From NCBI GenBank assembly GCA_039976075.1, contig JBDWFY010000011.1, forward strand, positions 496,001 through 560,000: 64,000 nucleotides of DNA, read 5' to 3'. This DNA comes from JBDWFY01 sp039976075. Its GTDB lineage: Bacteria > Pseudomonadota > Alphaproteobacteria > Rhizobiales > Stappiaceae. Every line of letters begins with the position of its first letter. The stretch's first letter is position 1. Under the pieces are notes generated by a model. The model saw only the letters and a program-made list of their open reading frames with translations, did no database searches and was not told where the DNA came from. This document shows, piece by piece, positions 16,695 to 24,360 of this stretch. The translations under genes and the position numbers were made by a program.

Positions 16695-17579
16695 ATGTTC
16701 GTGCGTAACCTGGTGACGAAATTTTTCGCTTTATTTATCCTGATGTTTCCCTCGAATGCACGTGCCACCGAAAACACACTTTCACGTTTGGAGGAGATCC
16801 ACCGTATTGTTCTGGATCCAGAAGAGGTCTTTAGCGCAAGTGAGACGCTTGCCGAGTTGGATGAATTAGGTGCGATCCTTTCTGAGGAGGAAAGAGAGTC
16901 CAAAGCACATGGCGAACTTGCCTATCTGCGCGGTTTCATCTTTTCACGTACAGGGGAGGCGGAACAATCCGTTTTACAGACACAAGAGGCTTTGCGGATT
17001 GACGGCATCAATAGATTTCTTACCACTCGTGAGCGTTCATACGCACTATATAACCTGGCTGGACAAGCAGAAGAGATCGAGGAATGGACAATAGCCATCG
17101 AGGCGTTTCAACAGGCTATTCCTTTGTTTGACCAGGACCCTGACCTGGATGAAGGTGGAAAAATTGGATTGAGGGAACGCCTTGGATTTACGTTGCATGA
17201 AGCCGGTCGCTACGAAAAAGCTCTTGACGTCAATAAAGAAGCTTTGGAACGCGGAATAGCTTTTGGTGGAAAGGATAATGCCAAGTTAAACAACACCCTA
17301 ACCAATCTGGCCCAAAACGCCTATGAACTGGGAGATTTGGAAACAGCCCGTCTTTATCTTGATCGTCGCCTATCCATTGCACTGAAGAATAGCGATGATG
17401 ACAACGTTGACGACAGTCTCTTTCAGCTTGGCGTATTGTCTTTTGAACAAGGGCAAACGCAGGAAGCCAGGCAATTCATGGAACAGCGCGTATCGCTTGC
17501 AGAAAAGACCGGCGACGACATGCTGATATCCGATGCAAAAGAAGACCTCCGTATCTTGCTTGAAAAGCTGAGCAAATAA
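16695..17579 (+). CDS. Secreted tetratricopeptide-repeat protein
   Basis: A 294-residue protein with a signal peptide (MFVRNLVTKFFALFILMFPSNARA, cleavage near residue 24) and then helical repeats of the TPR/Sel1 type: FSRTGEAEQSVLQTQEALR, EEWTIAIEAFQQAIPLFDQD, HEAGRYEKALDVNKEALERG, ELGDLETARLYLDRRLSIAL and EQGQTQEARQFMEQRVSLAE. It is therefore a periplasmic protein-protein scaffold. Codon use is more AT-rich than its neighbours, which together with the long gap upstream suggests acquisition. The partner is unknown. Confidence 0.75.
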   Translation: MFVRNLVTKFFALFILMFPSNARATENTLSRLEEIHRIVLDPEEVFSASETLAELDELGAILSEEERESKAHGELAYLRGFIFSRTGEAEQSVLQTQEALRIDGINRFLTTRERSYALYNLAGQAEEIEEWTIAIEAFQQAIPLFDQDPDLDEGGKIGLRERLGFTLHEAGRYEKALDVNKEALERGIAFGGKDNAKLNNTLTNLAQNAYELGDLETARLYLDRRLSIALKNSDDDNVDDSLFQLGVLSFEQGQTQEARQFMEQRVSLAEKTGDDMLISDAKEDLRILLEKLSK

Positions 17580-17807
17580 CGCCGAAATCCACATCACAAT
17601 GAAACATCAAAACGTCGAGCAATAAGTGGCTCAATGACAGCAAAATCAGCGCAGCATCCTGCGTGGCATCTAGAATTATGACTGTTGGCGCGTGTGGCCT
17701 GTCCGGTTAGAAGCCGACGGGGAAGGGAGCGCCCTGGCTTTACTTTGGACAAGATTATTGTTCCGGGCAATTAATACCAGACCAGCATTCGTTTAGGGCG
17801 AAACCAT

Positions 17808-18173
17808 ATGAAGTTCCACAGACTGTTTTCCGATGACACCGGCGAAAGCCACTGGGAGGATATCGATGTCGCGCTGGAAGAACGCACGTTTGCACCGCCT
17901 GCTCAGGATATCGAAATCTCCGAACCGGAACGGGTGACACAGACCATGTTTCTGCGGTTGCGGTCAGGATGGAATGAACCTGTGCATCCAACTCCGGTGG
18001 CGCAAAAGCTCATTTGTCTGTCAGGCTCCGTAAGAGTTACGGCCAGCGATGGTGAGGCCCGTGTTATCGGTCCAGGTGATGTCTGGCACATGGAAGACAA
18101 GCACGGGAAAGGTCATCATACGATGGTGACAAGCGAAGAAGACTTTGTGTCCGTGATAATTCAGTACGAGTGA
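17808..18173 (+). CDS. Small cupin-domain protein
   Basis: A 121-residue single cupin. The second cupin motif region is GPGDVWHMEDKHGKGHHTMVTSEEDFVSV. The first motif is weak (HPTPVAQKLICLSGSVRV), with His and Gln where a metal-binding His pair is expected. It could be a metal-binding enzyme or a sensor. It is convergent with the EamA gene at 18245, and context gives no pathway. Confidence 0.75.
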   Translation: MKFHRLFSDDTGESHWEDIDVALEERTFAPPAQDIEISEPERVTQTMFLRLRSGWNEPVHPTPVAQKLICLSGSVRVTASDGEARVIGPGDVWHMEDKHGKGHHTMVTSEEDFVSVIIQYE

Positions 18174-18244
18174 TCTTCTCGCCGGGAAAGCTGGAACGGC
18201 AGGGTTGTCGTTCTGGCAGCCGTACTGTTGCTTCGCATCGCCTG

Positions 18245-19138
18245 TCAGCTGCGGCTCTTCAGGCAAACGATCATTGATCCTAGTACGATCAGGGCACATA
18301 TGATCGCCGTTGACGTGATCTCTTCGCCAAGAAACAGAGCGGACCACCCGAGCGCCGTCAATGGCAGCAAGAGGTTGATCTGTCCGATCCGGGCGATGCC
18401 TCCTAGCGCCAGGCCGCGATACCAGAAGACGGAGGCCAGAAACATGCTGACGACGCCCAGGTAGGTTAGCGAAACCCAGCCCGCGGTAGGGATGCTTGCG
18501 ACTTCGATCGTGCCCGCCCGCACTAACAGCGGAAGCATGGCAATTGGTGTGAGAAACAGCATGGCCCAGCTCAGGGTCACGCTGCCGCCCAACTCGCGGG
18601 ACACCCGGCCGCCTTCGACATAGGCAACGCCCAGACTGAGCATCCCCAGGAACAGCCAGCCATCGGCGAGGCTCAGATGACCGCCTCCAGCGTCATAGGC
18701 GAAATAGAGTACAGCGCAAAACCCTGTGGCGCAGGCGACCCAAAAGGGCAGGGACGGCCTTTCGCCTGTCCGCAAGACGGCAATGATTGCAGTTGCTGCC
18801 GGAGCCAGGCCTGTCACGACCGCCCCGTGGACTGCCGGCACTGTTTCGAGCGCCAGGGCGAGAAAAAACGGATAGCCAACGGCCAATCCCAAACCCATGA
18901 CAAGGATAGGCAGCAGAAGCCGGCGCGCCGGCAGGCTACAGTGATTTGTGAGAAACAGGAACGCCGCCCCAAGCACCCCGGCCATGACGATCCGGGCGCA
19001 GGTGATGTCCAGCGGTGTGAAACTGGCCACGGCCACACGCGTTGCGACCAGCGTACCACTGAAACCGAGCATTCCCAGAACGCCAAGGACCACACCTGCG
19101 GATCGCCTTGGCGCACTCAGCGATAACGGCTCCTTCAT
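18245..19138 (-). CDS. EamA/DMT family transporter
   Basis: A 297-residue membrane protein with ten predicted helices in two EamA repeats; the second repeat contains GWVSLTYLGVVSMFLASVFWYRGLALGG in pieces typical of the family. It acts as an exporter or importer of small metabolites or amino acids across the inner membrane. Its ATG overlaps the stop of the upstream EamA gene by four bases (ATGA), so the two are translated together and may form a hetero-oligomer or handle related substrates. The Lrp-type gene at 20156 is the likely regulator. Confidence 0.9.
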   Translation of the reverse strand: MKEPLSLSAPRRSAGVVLGVLGMLGFSGTLVATRVAVASFTPLDITCARIVMAGVLGAAFLFLTNHCSLPARRLLLPILVMGLGLAVGYPFFLALALETVPAVHGAVVTGLAPAATAIIAVLRTGERPSLPFWVACATGFCAVLYFAYDAGGGHLSLADGWLFLGMLSLGVAYVEGGRVSRELGGSVTLSWAMLFLTPIAMLPLLVRAGTIEVASIPTAGWVSLTYLGVVSMFLASVFWYRGLALGGIARIGQINLLLPLTALGWSALFLGEEITSTAIICALIVLGSMIVCLKSRS

Positions 19139-20073
19139 TCAACCACCTCTTTTTGCACCGCCGGGGCTGGCGTTGGTGCCGGACTGTGGATCGCAATACC
19201 GGTCATGACAAGGAGAATGCCGACAAGATCCCGCAGGGTCGGTATCTGAGCGAGAACGACAGCTGCGATGATGGTGGCTGTCGCAGGCAGCAGCGCCAGC
19301 AGCAGTGCAAAGGACGACCGGGGCAGCCGCGACATGGCGAGCTGATCGCACACATAGGGGATTACCGAGGAGCAGATACCGACGCCGATCCCGGCCAGCA
19401 CCACCATGGGCATCCCGAAGGCGCGCACGGCTTCCACGAACCCGATGGGCATCAGGATCAGGAGGGCGATTGCCATTGCTGCTCCGAGCCGTTCCACGCC
19501 TCCGCTCGACCCGCCTTCGGATGCTTTGTGGCCCAGGAGAATATACCCGACAAACAGGGCTGCGTTCAGCGCAGCCCAGAAAAGCCCGAGCGGGTCTGAC
19601 GCCCATTTCACATCGATCAGGACGAAGACACCGATAATGGTCAGGAGCAGCGCGACTGCATTGCGTCCGGATCGCAGCCCCCAGAGCGCAACTCCAATCG
19701 TCCCGACAAACTCCATCGCAGCCACGAGGCTCATCGGCAGCTTGTCGAGTGCGAGATAGAACGAAGTGTTCATCACCGCCAGGCAGATGCCCAGCCCGAT
19801 CAGAAGCCAGCGGGTTTTCGTATCCGCCGCCCAAAGCGTATGCCAGGGCCTGGTGAAGGTGGCGAAGACCACAGCGGCAGTCGCGATCCGGAACCATGCG
19901 ACACCCAGGACACCCACGACCGGAAACAGAAGAACCGCAAAGGATGGGCCGAGATAGTGGAATATGGCGCTGACCCCGAACCAGGCATGGGGTGGTGCGG
20001 CGGCGGCAGCACGATTGAGTTTTGAGGGGGCAGCATCTTTTGGTGACATGGAAATACCCCTTTGTTTTCTCAA
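19135..20073 (-). CDS. EamA/DMT family transporter (RhtA-like)
   Basis: A 312-residue ten-helix transporter. The FRIATAAVVFATFTRP, ALDKLPMSLVAAMEFVGTIGVAL and PYVCDQLAMSRLPRSSFALLLALLPA segments match the RhtA branch of the DMT family, which exports threonine and homoserine in E. coli. It has a Pro/Ala-rich C-terminal tail. It is the first gene of a two-gene operon and is divergent from an Lrp/AsnC regulator, a common arrangement for amino-acid exporters. An internal start at 20049 (MSPKDAAP) is possible. Confidence 0.9.
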   Translation of the reverse strand: MRKQRGISMSPKDAAPSKLNRAAAAAPPHAWFGVSAIFHYLGPSFAVLLFPVVGVLGVAWFRIATAAVVFATFTRPWHTLWAADTKTRWLLIGLGICLAVMNTSFYLALDKLPMSLVAAMEFVGTIGVALWGLRSGRNAVALLLTIIGVFVLIDVKWASDPLGLFWAALNAALFVGYILLGHKASEGGSSGGVERLGAAMAIALLILMPIGFVEAVRAFGMPMVVLAGIGVGICSSVIPYVCDQLAMSRLPRSSFALLLALLPATATIIAAVVLAQIPTLRDLVGILLVMTGIAIHSPAPTPAPAVQKEVVE

Positions 20074-20155
20074 GGATAAGGGGCTAATTTTCAGAAATAC
20101 ATATGTGAATTATGGCATATATTGATAAATTGCTGTGAAACAAAGGGTGATATGT

Positions 20156-20635
20156 ATGAAGCGCCTTGGATATAAAAGTGGCGGGTTGGATGCGATAGAT
20201 GAGACGATTCTGACCACGCTGATTGAAAACGGTCGATGCACCACAGCAGAGTTGGCCCGCAAGGTGAAACTGTCTTCGCCGAGCGTTGCCGAGCGGGTCA
20301 AGCGGCTGGAAGAAACCGGGATCATTCAAGGGTACAGTGCGAATGTCTCCGCGGAAGCCGTTGGTCTTCCGATTGCCGTCTGGTTCCGCGTTCGGCCTGT
20401 TCCAGGAGAAATGCAGCGTGTGGCGGAGATCATCCAGAGCATCCCCCAGATCACCCAGTGTGACCGTGTTACCGGAGAAGACTGCTTTCTGGCGCGCGCA
20501 AGCCTTGCCTCCATTGCCGACATGGAACGCGTCATCGACTTGATCGTGCCCTATGCGACGACCAACACGTCGATCATTCAGTCCTCGCCAGTCGAACGCC
20601 GCTTGCCGCCGCTGCCGACCTCCGGGCAGGAGTGA
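20156..20635 (+). CDS. Lrp/AsnC family transcriptional regulator
   Basis: A 159-residue regulator with an N-terminal helix-turn-helix (AIDETILTTLIENGRCTTAELARKVKLSSPSVAERVKRLEE in family-typical form) and a C-terminal RAM ligand-binding domain (about 70-150, with ITQCDRVTGEDCFLARA). ATG 20156 is preferred over 20135 because AAAGGG lies eight bases upstream. It is divergent from the two EamA transporters and probably induces them when an amino acid accumulates, as LysG and similar regulators do for exporters. Confidence 0.9.
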   Translation: MKRLGYKSGGLDAIDETILTTLIENGRCTTAELARKVKLSSPSVAERVKRLEETGIIQGYSANVSAEAVGLPIAVWFRVRPVPGEMQRVAEIIQSIPQITQCDRVTGEDCFLARASLASIADMERVIDLIVPYATTNTSIIQSSPVERRLPPLPTSGQE

Positions 20636-20730
20636 AAGGGCTGAAGGACCGGGTTGCGTTTCATCCAGCTAACCTGGAAATCTTCAAGACGCAGTTTGAG
20701 GACGGCTCCAAAATCCGCAACCTTGCTTGA
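20632..20730 (+). CDS. Possible 32-residue protein or gene remnant
   Basis: A GTG at 20632 overlaps the Lrp stop codon by four bases (GTGA), and the frame runs 32 codons to TGA 20730. The product contains DRVAFHPANLEIFKTQFEDG, which looks like real protein rather than random translation. It may be the broken C-terminal end of a lost gene or a small coupled ORF. There is no independent ribosome site. Low confidence. Confidence 0.3.
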   Translation: MKGLKDRVAFHPANLEIFKTQFEDGSKIRNLA

Positions 20731-20775
20731 GGCGGGGTGTCTCTGTTATGACGTTGCACCGAAGAGGAAAACACC

Positions 20776-20838
20776 ATGAACTTTCGACTTTCAGAACGAG
20801 ATATCGACGTCACCGCCCCGGGAGGGCGCGCGATGTAG
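20776..20838 (+). CDS. 20-residue ORF preceding tandem hairpins (leader-peptide-like)
   Basis: ATG 20776 has a strong ribosome site (GAGGA at 20764-20768, seven-base spacing) and ends at TAG 20838 after 20 codons (starting MNFRLSERD, ending GGRAM). It includes two CGA Arg codons. Two hairpins follow within 20-50 bases, the second with a U-run. This is the layout of an attenuator leader peptide, but no structural gene follows; the next gene is a tRNA 290 bp away. There is no run of a single amino acid that would name the sensed compound. Confidence 0.45.
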   Translation: MNFRLSERDIDVTAPGGRAM

Positions 20839-20858
20839 ATCTGCGTGTTCTCTTCAAT

Positions 20859-20876
20859 AAGGCCTGTCGAGGCCTT
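20859..20876 (+). promoter_or_regulatory. Perfect 7-bp hairpin between the small ORF and the terminator
   Basis: AAGGCCT at 20859-20865 pairs with AGGCCTT at 20870-20876 around a GTCG loop. It lies 20 bases after the small ORF's stop and 7 bases before the terminator stem, the position of a pause or anti-terminator element in an attenuator. Confidence 0.5.
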
Positions 20877-20883
20877 TGAACGC

Positions 20884-20913
20884 GGGCGGCACCATCTGGT
20901 GGCCGCCCTTTTT
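20884..20913 (+). terminator. Strong Rho-independent terminator
   Basis: GGGCGGC-ACCA (20884-20894) pairs with TGGT-GGCCGCCC (20897-20908), leaving one unpaired base and a two-base loop, followed by five T residues at 20909-20913. It ends the transcript containing the 20-residue ORF, or that of the Lrp gene if there is no separate promoter. Confidence 0.75.
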
Positions 20914-21160
20914 GTTGTCTGCGAGAGAGTGGGCTGAACCACCTGCTCGCCGCCCTGTTGAAAATTTGCATGAAGGAGATCGTCGCTGTGCCCCATCAGC
21001 GCTTGGAAGAACCTGAGGATACCGAGGAAGCGGCACAGCGTTGCGCTGCTTCCCGATCTTCGTCTCACACGCATACGACTCCGGGCGCACCGGTGCACCC
21101 GCTGACCTTTCGGTCAGCGGCATTGAGTAATATTGTCTAAGTATTTGATATAATTAAATA

Positions 21161-21191
21161 AATTGACATTATTGGAAGTGTCAATTAGAAC
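21161..21191 (+). promoter_or_regulatory. tRNA operon promoter overlapped by an inverted repeat
   Basis: TTGACA at 21163-21168 and TAGAAC at 21186-21191 are separated by 17 bp, with an AT-rich run just upstream. Transcription would begin near 21198, nine bases before the first tRNA. The perfect dyad AATTGACA (21161-21168) / TGTCAATT (21179-21186) covers the -35 element and the spacer, so a repressor could bind here. Confidence 0.6.
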
Positions 21192-21206
21192 GTCGCCATT
21201 GGCTTT

Positions 21207-21281
21207 GAGGCGTTCGTCTAGTGGTTAGGACCTTCGTCTTTCTAACGAAAAACACGGGTTCGACTCCCGTACGCCTTACCA
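21207..21281 (+). tRNA. tRNA-Glu (anticodon UUC)
   Basis: All arms fold: acceptor GAGGCGT/ACGCCTT (first pair G-U), D stem GTC(T)/(G)GAC, anticodon stem TTCGT/ACGAA, T stem ACGGG/CCCGT, discriminator A and an encoded CCA at 21279-21281. The anticodon loop is CTTTCTA, placing UUC at 34-36, so it reads Glu codons. Position 37 is U where a purine, normally A, is expected. Confidence 0.85.
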
Positions 21282-21291
21282 TGCCAATTGC

Positions 21292-21366
21292 GGTCGCGTA
21301 GCTCAGTGGAAGAGCACCGGATTGTCTATCCGGGTGTCGCGGGTTCGACTCCCGTCGCGACCGCCA
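21292..21366 (+). tRNA. tRNA-Asp (anticodon GUC)
   Basis: Acceptor GGTCGCG/CGCGACC, D stem GCTC/GAGC, anticodon stem CCGGA/TCCGG, T stem GCGGG/CCCGT, discriminator G (an Asp identity base) and an encoded CCA at 21364-21366. The anticodon loop is TTGTCTA, so the anticodon is GUC. Position 37 is again U and position 38 A, as in the preceding tRNA-Glu. It lies 10 bases behind that tRNA and is presumably cotranscribed with it. Confidence 0.87.
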
Positions 21367-21447
21367 TTTGTGTTTGGCCGGGTACAGTTCGGTCTAAGAG
21401 TTCGCTGTCTGTTGGGGTGGCTTGCAGATGATCGTCTCCTTCTTTTC

Positions 21448-23463
21448 TCACTCGCCAACGCGATGTCTGTCCGTCCAATCCATACAGGAGCGAAGAAGTT
21501 TCAAATACAGCTTGGGTGGAAAATAGTCGTGGTCCACCCCCGGGTAGCCTACAAGTTGGGTATCGACGCCGACCCGCTTGAGGGCCCGGTAGAATTCCTG
21601 CAGCTGAGTGTGGGGGACATTGTCGTCCAGAAGGCCGCCCTGGATCAGGGTCGGGGTCTTTACATTCTTGACATGAAAAATGGGGGAACGATCGAGGTAC
21701 GTTTGCAGGTGATCGATGAAGCTGCCACCCAGATACCAGCTGGTCTGGAAATACCCGTTGGTTCCTTCAAGACTGATATAATCCGTTTCACCGGCAACCG
21801 GACATGCCGCCTTGAACATATCCGTCTGGGTGATGATCCAGCCCGTGAGCGTGCCGCCATTGCTCTGGCCGATGACAAACAGCGCGGCAGGATCGGCGAG
21901 CCCCAGATCGATCACGTGGTCGACCCCCGAGATGATGTCCTGATAATCGAAGATACCGAAATTACCGATCAGGTCTTCGCGAAATTTTTTGCCATAGCCA
22001 AAGGATCCACGGTAATTCACCCTGAGAATGAAATGGTCCTTTGCCGAATAGGCGGCTGTTGCGAAGAATTTCATCAATGGCAGATATTCATTGAAATCCA
22101 CCGAATTCGGTCCGCCGTGTATCTGGACAACCAGCGGATATTTCTTATCTTTTTCGTATTTTACAGGGTAGGTGAGGAGGGCTTCCACTTCGGTATTATC
22201 GAGCGACCGCCAGCGGATCAGTTCCGTTTTTCCGATAGGTATGTCTGTAAAGTCCCGATTGACGGTGCTGACTTTTTTCGGTGAAAAATCCTCGACCTTG
22301 CCGACATATATTTCCGGCGGCTTGTCAAATGTCTGGCCGATAATAGCCACTTGCTTTCCGTCATTGCTCACATCAACAAAAGACGATGTGAGATAAGTAT
22401 TAAGGCCCGGGACACTCAGATCCTGCGGCGAACCAAATATTTTTGTCGGCGGATCGCCGTTGATGGGCATTGTGTAAAATGAATAAGTGGAGCGATCGTT
22501 TTCGATATAATAAACGCTCCTGGAGTCAGGTGCCCACTGCCATAAAAACGGAAATCCGTTTTTCGATTTCGCGAGGGAAACCGGCTTTCCGCCGCTAACG
22601 GGTATTAGCTTGATGTCCCACAAAAACGACCACTTGAATGGTCCGGGGGCTTTGATATAAGCCAGCCAATTGCCATCCGGCGAATATTTGGGAAAGTAGG
22701 CCCAGTTCCTGTTCCCCGTTTCAATTTTCGTGACCTGCCGGGATTGAACATCGACGCTCGCAATCTGCGCTTTGACCATCGCATCAAGGCCGGGACGATC
22801 CTGATACGCAAAGGCGACCGAGGTGCTGTCCGGTGACCAGTCATAGACGAGGTTGCCCGCCCAGGTGCTCACCGTGAAATCCTGCTTTTCCGTCAGATTG
22901 ACGATGTTGTCGCTCGTGTTATCCGTATCGAGCCTGAGCAGCCAAAGATGGTTCCTGTTAAAGACGTCGGGGTTTTCTACATCCGGCTCTTTGTAGTCCG
23001 GGTCAGTCATCATGAAGGCAATCGACCCGGAATCCGGTGCCCATCTGAAATTCGCAATGTCCTGGCGCATGTCCGTGACCTGCCTTGGCTTTTCACTGCC
23101 ATCGACGCGAACAAGCCAGATGTTGTTCTTGCCGGTCTGAGAGGACAGATAGGCCACCATTTGCCCATCAGGGGCCCATTGTGCCGCAGAAATACTGGAG
23201 GAGGGTTCGATCAAGGTGCGGACCGTCGTACCAGTCAGATCCGAAATGACATATTCGTTCAGATAAACATCCTTCTGTATATCCATCGAGTTGATGCCAT
23301 AGAGAATGTGCGTGTCATCCGGGGAGAACGCCAGATCGGAAAGTCTGTTGACTTCGGTACTCAATTCCGGCGTCCACTGCTGCTGTGCGGCGGCAGGTTG
23401 CAGCAGAAACATACCGGTCAGAAGAAGGAATGAAGCCAGAAGGCTGAACAGGCGTTTCTTCAT
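21448..23463 (-). CDS. S9 family (prolyl oligopeptidase-type) serine peptidase, secreted
   Basis: A 671-residue protein starting at ATG 23463, with a signal peptide (MKKRLFSLLASFLLLTGMF, cleavage after AAA near residue 27), a beta-propeller of WD40-like/PD40 blades (about 40-390: AFSPDDTHILY, WAPDGQMVAYLS, WAPDSGSIAFM, YSPDGNWLAYI, WAPDSRSVYYI) and a C-terminal alpha/beta hydrolase (about 410-671). The catalytic triad is visible: Ser in IGQSNGGT, Asp in GGLLDDNVP and His in GVDHDYFP. It cleaves short peptides in the periplasm, of the acylaminoacyl-peptidase or dipeptidyl-peptidase kind. In-frame TTG/ATG codons just upstream (23475, 23472) are weaker starts. It is convergent with the tRNAs. 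Confidence 0.9.
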   Translation of the reverse strand: MKKRLFSLLASFLLLTGMFLLQPAAAQQQWTPELSTEVNRLSDLAFSPDDTHILYGINSMDIQKDVYLNEYVISDLTGTTVRTLIEPSSSISAAQWAPDGQMVAYLSSQTGKNNIWLVRVDGSEKPRQVTDMRQDIANFRWAPDSGSIAFMMTDPDYKEPDVENPDVFNRNHLWLLRLDTDNTSDNIVNLTEKQDFTVSTWAGNLVYDWSPDSTSVAFAYQDRPGLDAMVKAQIASVDVQSRQVTKIETGNRNWAYFPKYSPDGNWLAYIKAPGPFKWSFLWDIKLIPVSGGKPVSLAKSKNGFPFLWQWAPDSRSVYYIENDRSTYSFYTMPINGDPPTKIFGSPQDLSVPGLNTYLTSSFVDVSNDGKQVAIIGQTFDKPPEIYVGKVEDFSPKKVSTVNRDFTDIPIGKTELIRWRSLDNTEVEALLTYPVKYEKDKKYPLVVQIHGGPNSVDFNEYLPLMKFFATAAYSAKDHFILRVNYRGSFGYGKKFREDLIGNFGIFDYQDIISGVDHVIDLGLADPAALFVIGQSNGGTLTGWIITQTDMFKAACPVAGETDYISLEGTNGYFQTSWYLGGSFIDHLQTYLDRSPIFHVKNVKTPTLIQGGLLDDNVPHTQLQEFYRALKRVGVDTQLVGYPGVDHDYFPPKLYLKLLRSCMDWTDRHRVGE

Positions 23464-23636
23464 AATCAACATCAAACAATACCAATAGAATACTGGAGGG
23501 AGCAGGGTCGAAATCGTTCACACACCCATGAAACCACAGGTGAAAAAGCAATGATGCATCTTCACCGAATTGAAGGGGAATTTTCAAGGGCTAACGTGTG
23601 AAACCATACTTTTTCGAAAGCAGAATGGAAAGGATA

Positions 23637-23680
23637 CTTTACATTTTCAAATGTATGACTATGTAAAGGAGGCTTTACAT
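23637..23680. promoter_or_regulatory. Triple ATGTAAAG/CTTTACAT operator upstream of a membrane-protein/Xre pair
   Basis: Three copies of one 8-mer occur in 44 bases: CTTTACAT at 23637-23644, ATGTAAAG at 23661-23668 and CTTTACAT at 23673-23680. The last two form a perfect inverted repeat with a 4-base spacer. A further dyad, ACATTT/AAATGT, sits at 23641-23654. The pattern suggests cooperative binding, most likely by the Xre protein encoded two genes downstream. Confidence 0.6.
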
Positions 23681-23697
23681 CGTTGCTGGAGAAAATC

Positions 23698-24099
23698 ATG
23701 ACACCCGAACAGGCGACCGGTCGTTACTTCAAGATATTTGTTCCCTCCATGATTGGGTATCTAGTCGGGTCAGTGGGCACGACCTGGGCGGCAGACAACA
23801 TGAATTTGCCACCGGCCGCCCTTTATGGGCTGGCCCTCGTTCCGATTGTTGCCATCTTGAGCGCCTTCTGGGCGCACTGGCGCTTTATCAACGAAGTCGA
23901 TGAGTTTTTGCGTTCCATTCAGATCAAGGCAATCATATTCGGCATCGCCTGTGTCATGGTCATTGCGTCGGGATGGGGAACGCTGGAATTGCTGGCTGAT
24001 GCGCCAAAACTCAAGGTGTTTTGGTTGCTGCCGATCTTCTGGGTGTCTTATTCCGCCGCGGCGATTGTGGTAACCAAACGCGAAGGGGGCATGTTCTGA
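23698..24099 (+). CDS. Small four-helix membrane protein paired with an Xre regulator
   Basis: A 133-residue inner-membrane protein with four predicted helices (about 14-32, 42-64, 83-101, 107-125) and the ending TKREGGMF. ATG 23698 is preferred over an in-frame TTG at 23683 because GGAG is spaced six bases from it. The stop overlaps the ATG of the Xre gene (TGATG). Pairs of a small membrane protein and a short Xre regulator are common in bacteria and probably form a membrane-linked regulatory switch, but no function is proven. Confidence 0.75.
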   Translation: MTPEQATGRYFKIFVPSMIGYLVGSVGTTWAADNMNLPPAALYGLALVPIVAILSAFWAHWRFINEVDEFLRSIQIKAIIFGIACVMVIASGWGTLELLADAPKLKVFWLLPIFWVSYSAAAIVVTKREGGMF

Positions 24100-24311
24100 T
24101 GAAGAACAGGCTAAAGGATCTGCGCGCCGAACGAAACTGGTCCCAGGCGGCGTTGGCTCTCAAGCTCGATGTCTCGCGCCAGACGATCAATGCCATTGAG
24201 GCGGGACGGTACGATCCTTCCTTGCCTTTGGCGTTCAGGATTGCCCGCCTGTTCGAACAAAGCATCGAAGAGATCTTTGACGATGACGCTCAGCCCGCCG
24301 CAGAAGCCTGA
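24099..24311 (+). CDS. Xre family helix-turn-helix regulator (YozG-like)
   Basis: A 70-residue protein made of one HTH domain: LKDLRAERNWSQAALALKLD, then VSRQTINAIEAGRYDPSLPLAFRIARLFEQSIEEIFD. It overlaps the upstream membrane-protein gene by one base and is translationally coupled to it. It has no sensor domain, so any signal probably comes through the membrane partner. It likely binds the ATGTAAAG sites at 23637-23680 and controls its own operon. Confidence 0.88.
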   Translation: MKNRLKDLRAERNWSQAALALKLDVSRQTINAIEAGRYDPSLPLAFRIARLFEQSIEEIFDDDAQPAAEA

Positions 24312-24360
24312 CGGGTGATCAGAGTCGGTGTGCGATGCGAAGAAGGTCAGGCAGGGGGCG

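Noticed and set aside
20776..20913. Identity as a trp, his, leu or ilv leader
   Set aside because: The 20-residue ORF has no Trp or His and no run of Leu, Ile or Val codons, and no biosynthetic gene follows.
20661..21098. A 145-codon minus-strand frame in the tRNA upstream region
   Set aside because: Composition is random-looking (Arg- and Ser-rich), it covers two hairpins and a terminator of the opposite strand, and has no ribosome site.
21322..22284. A 320-codon open frame on the plus strand
   Set aside because: It begins inside the tRNA-Asp gene and runs antisense to the S9 peptidase, whose catalytic Ser, Asp and His are all present.
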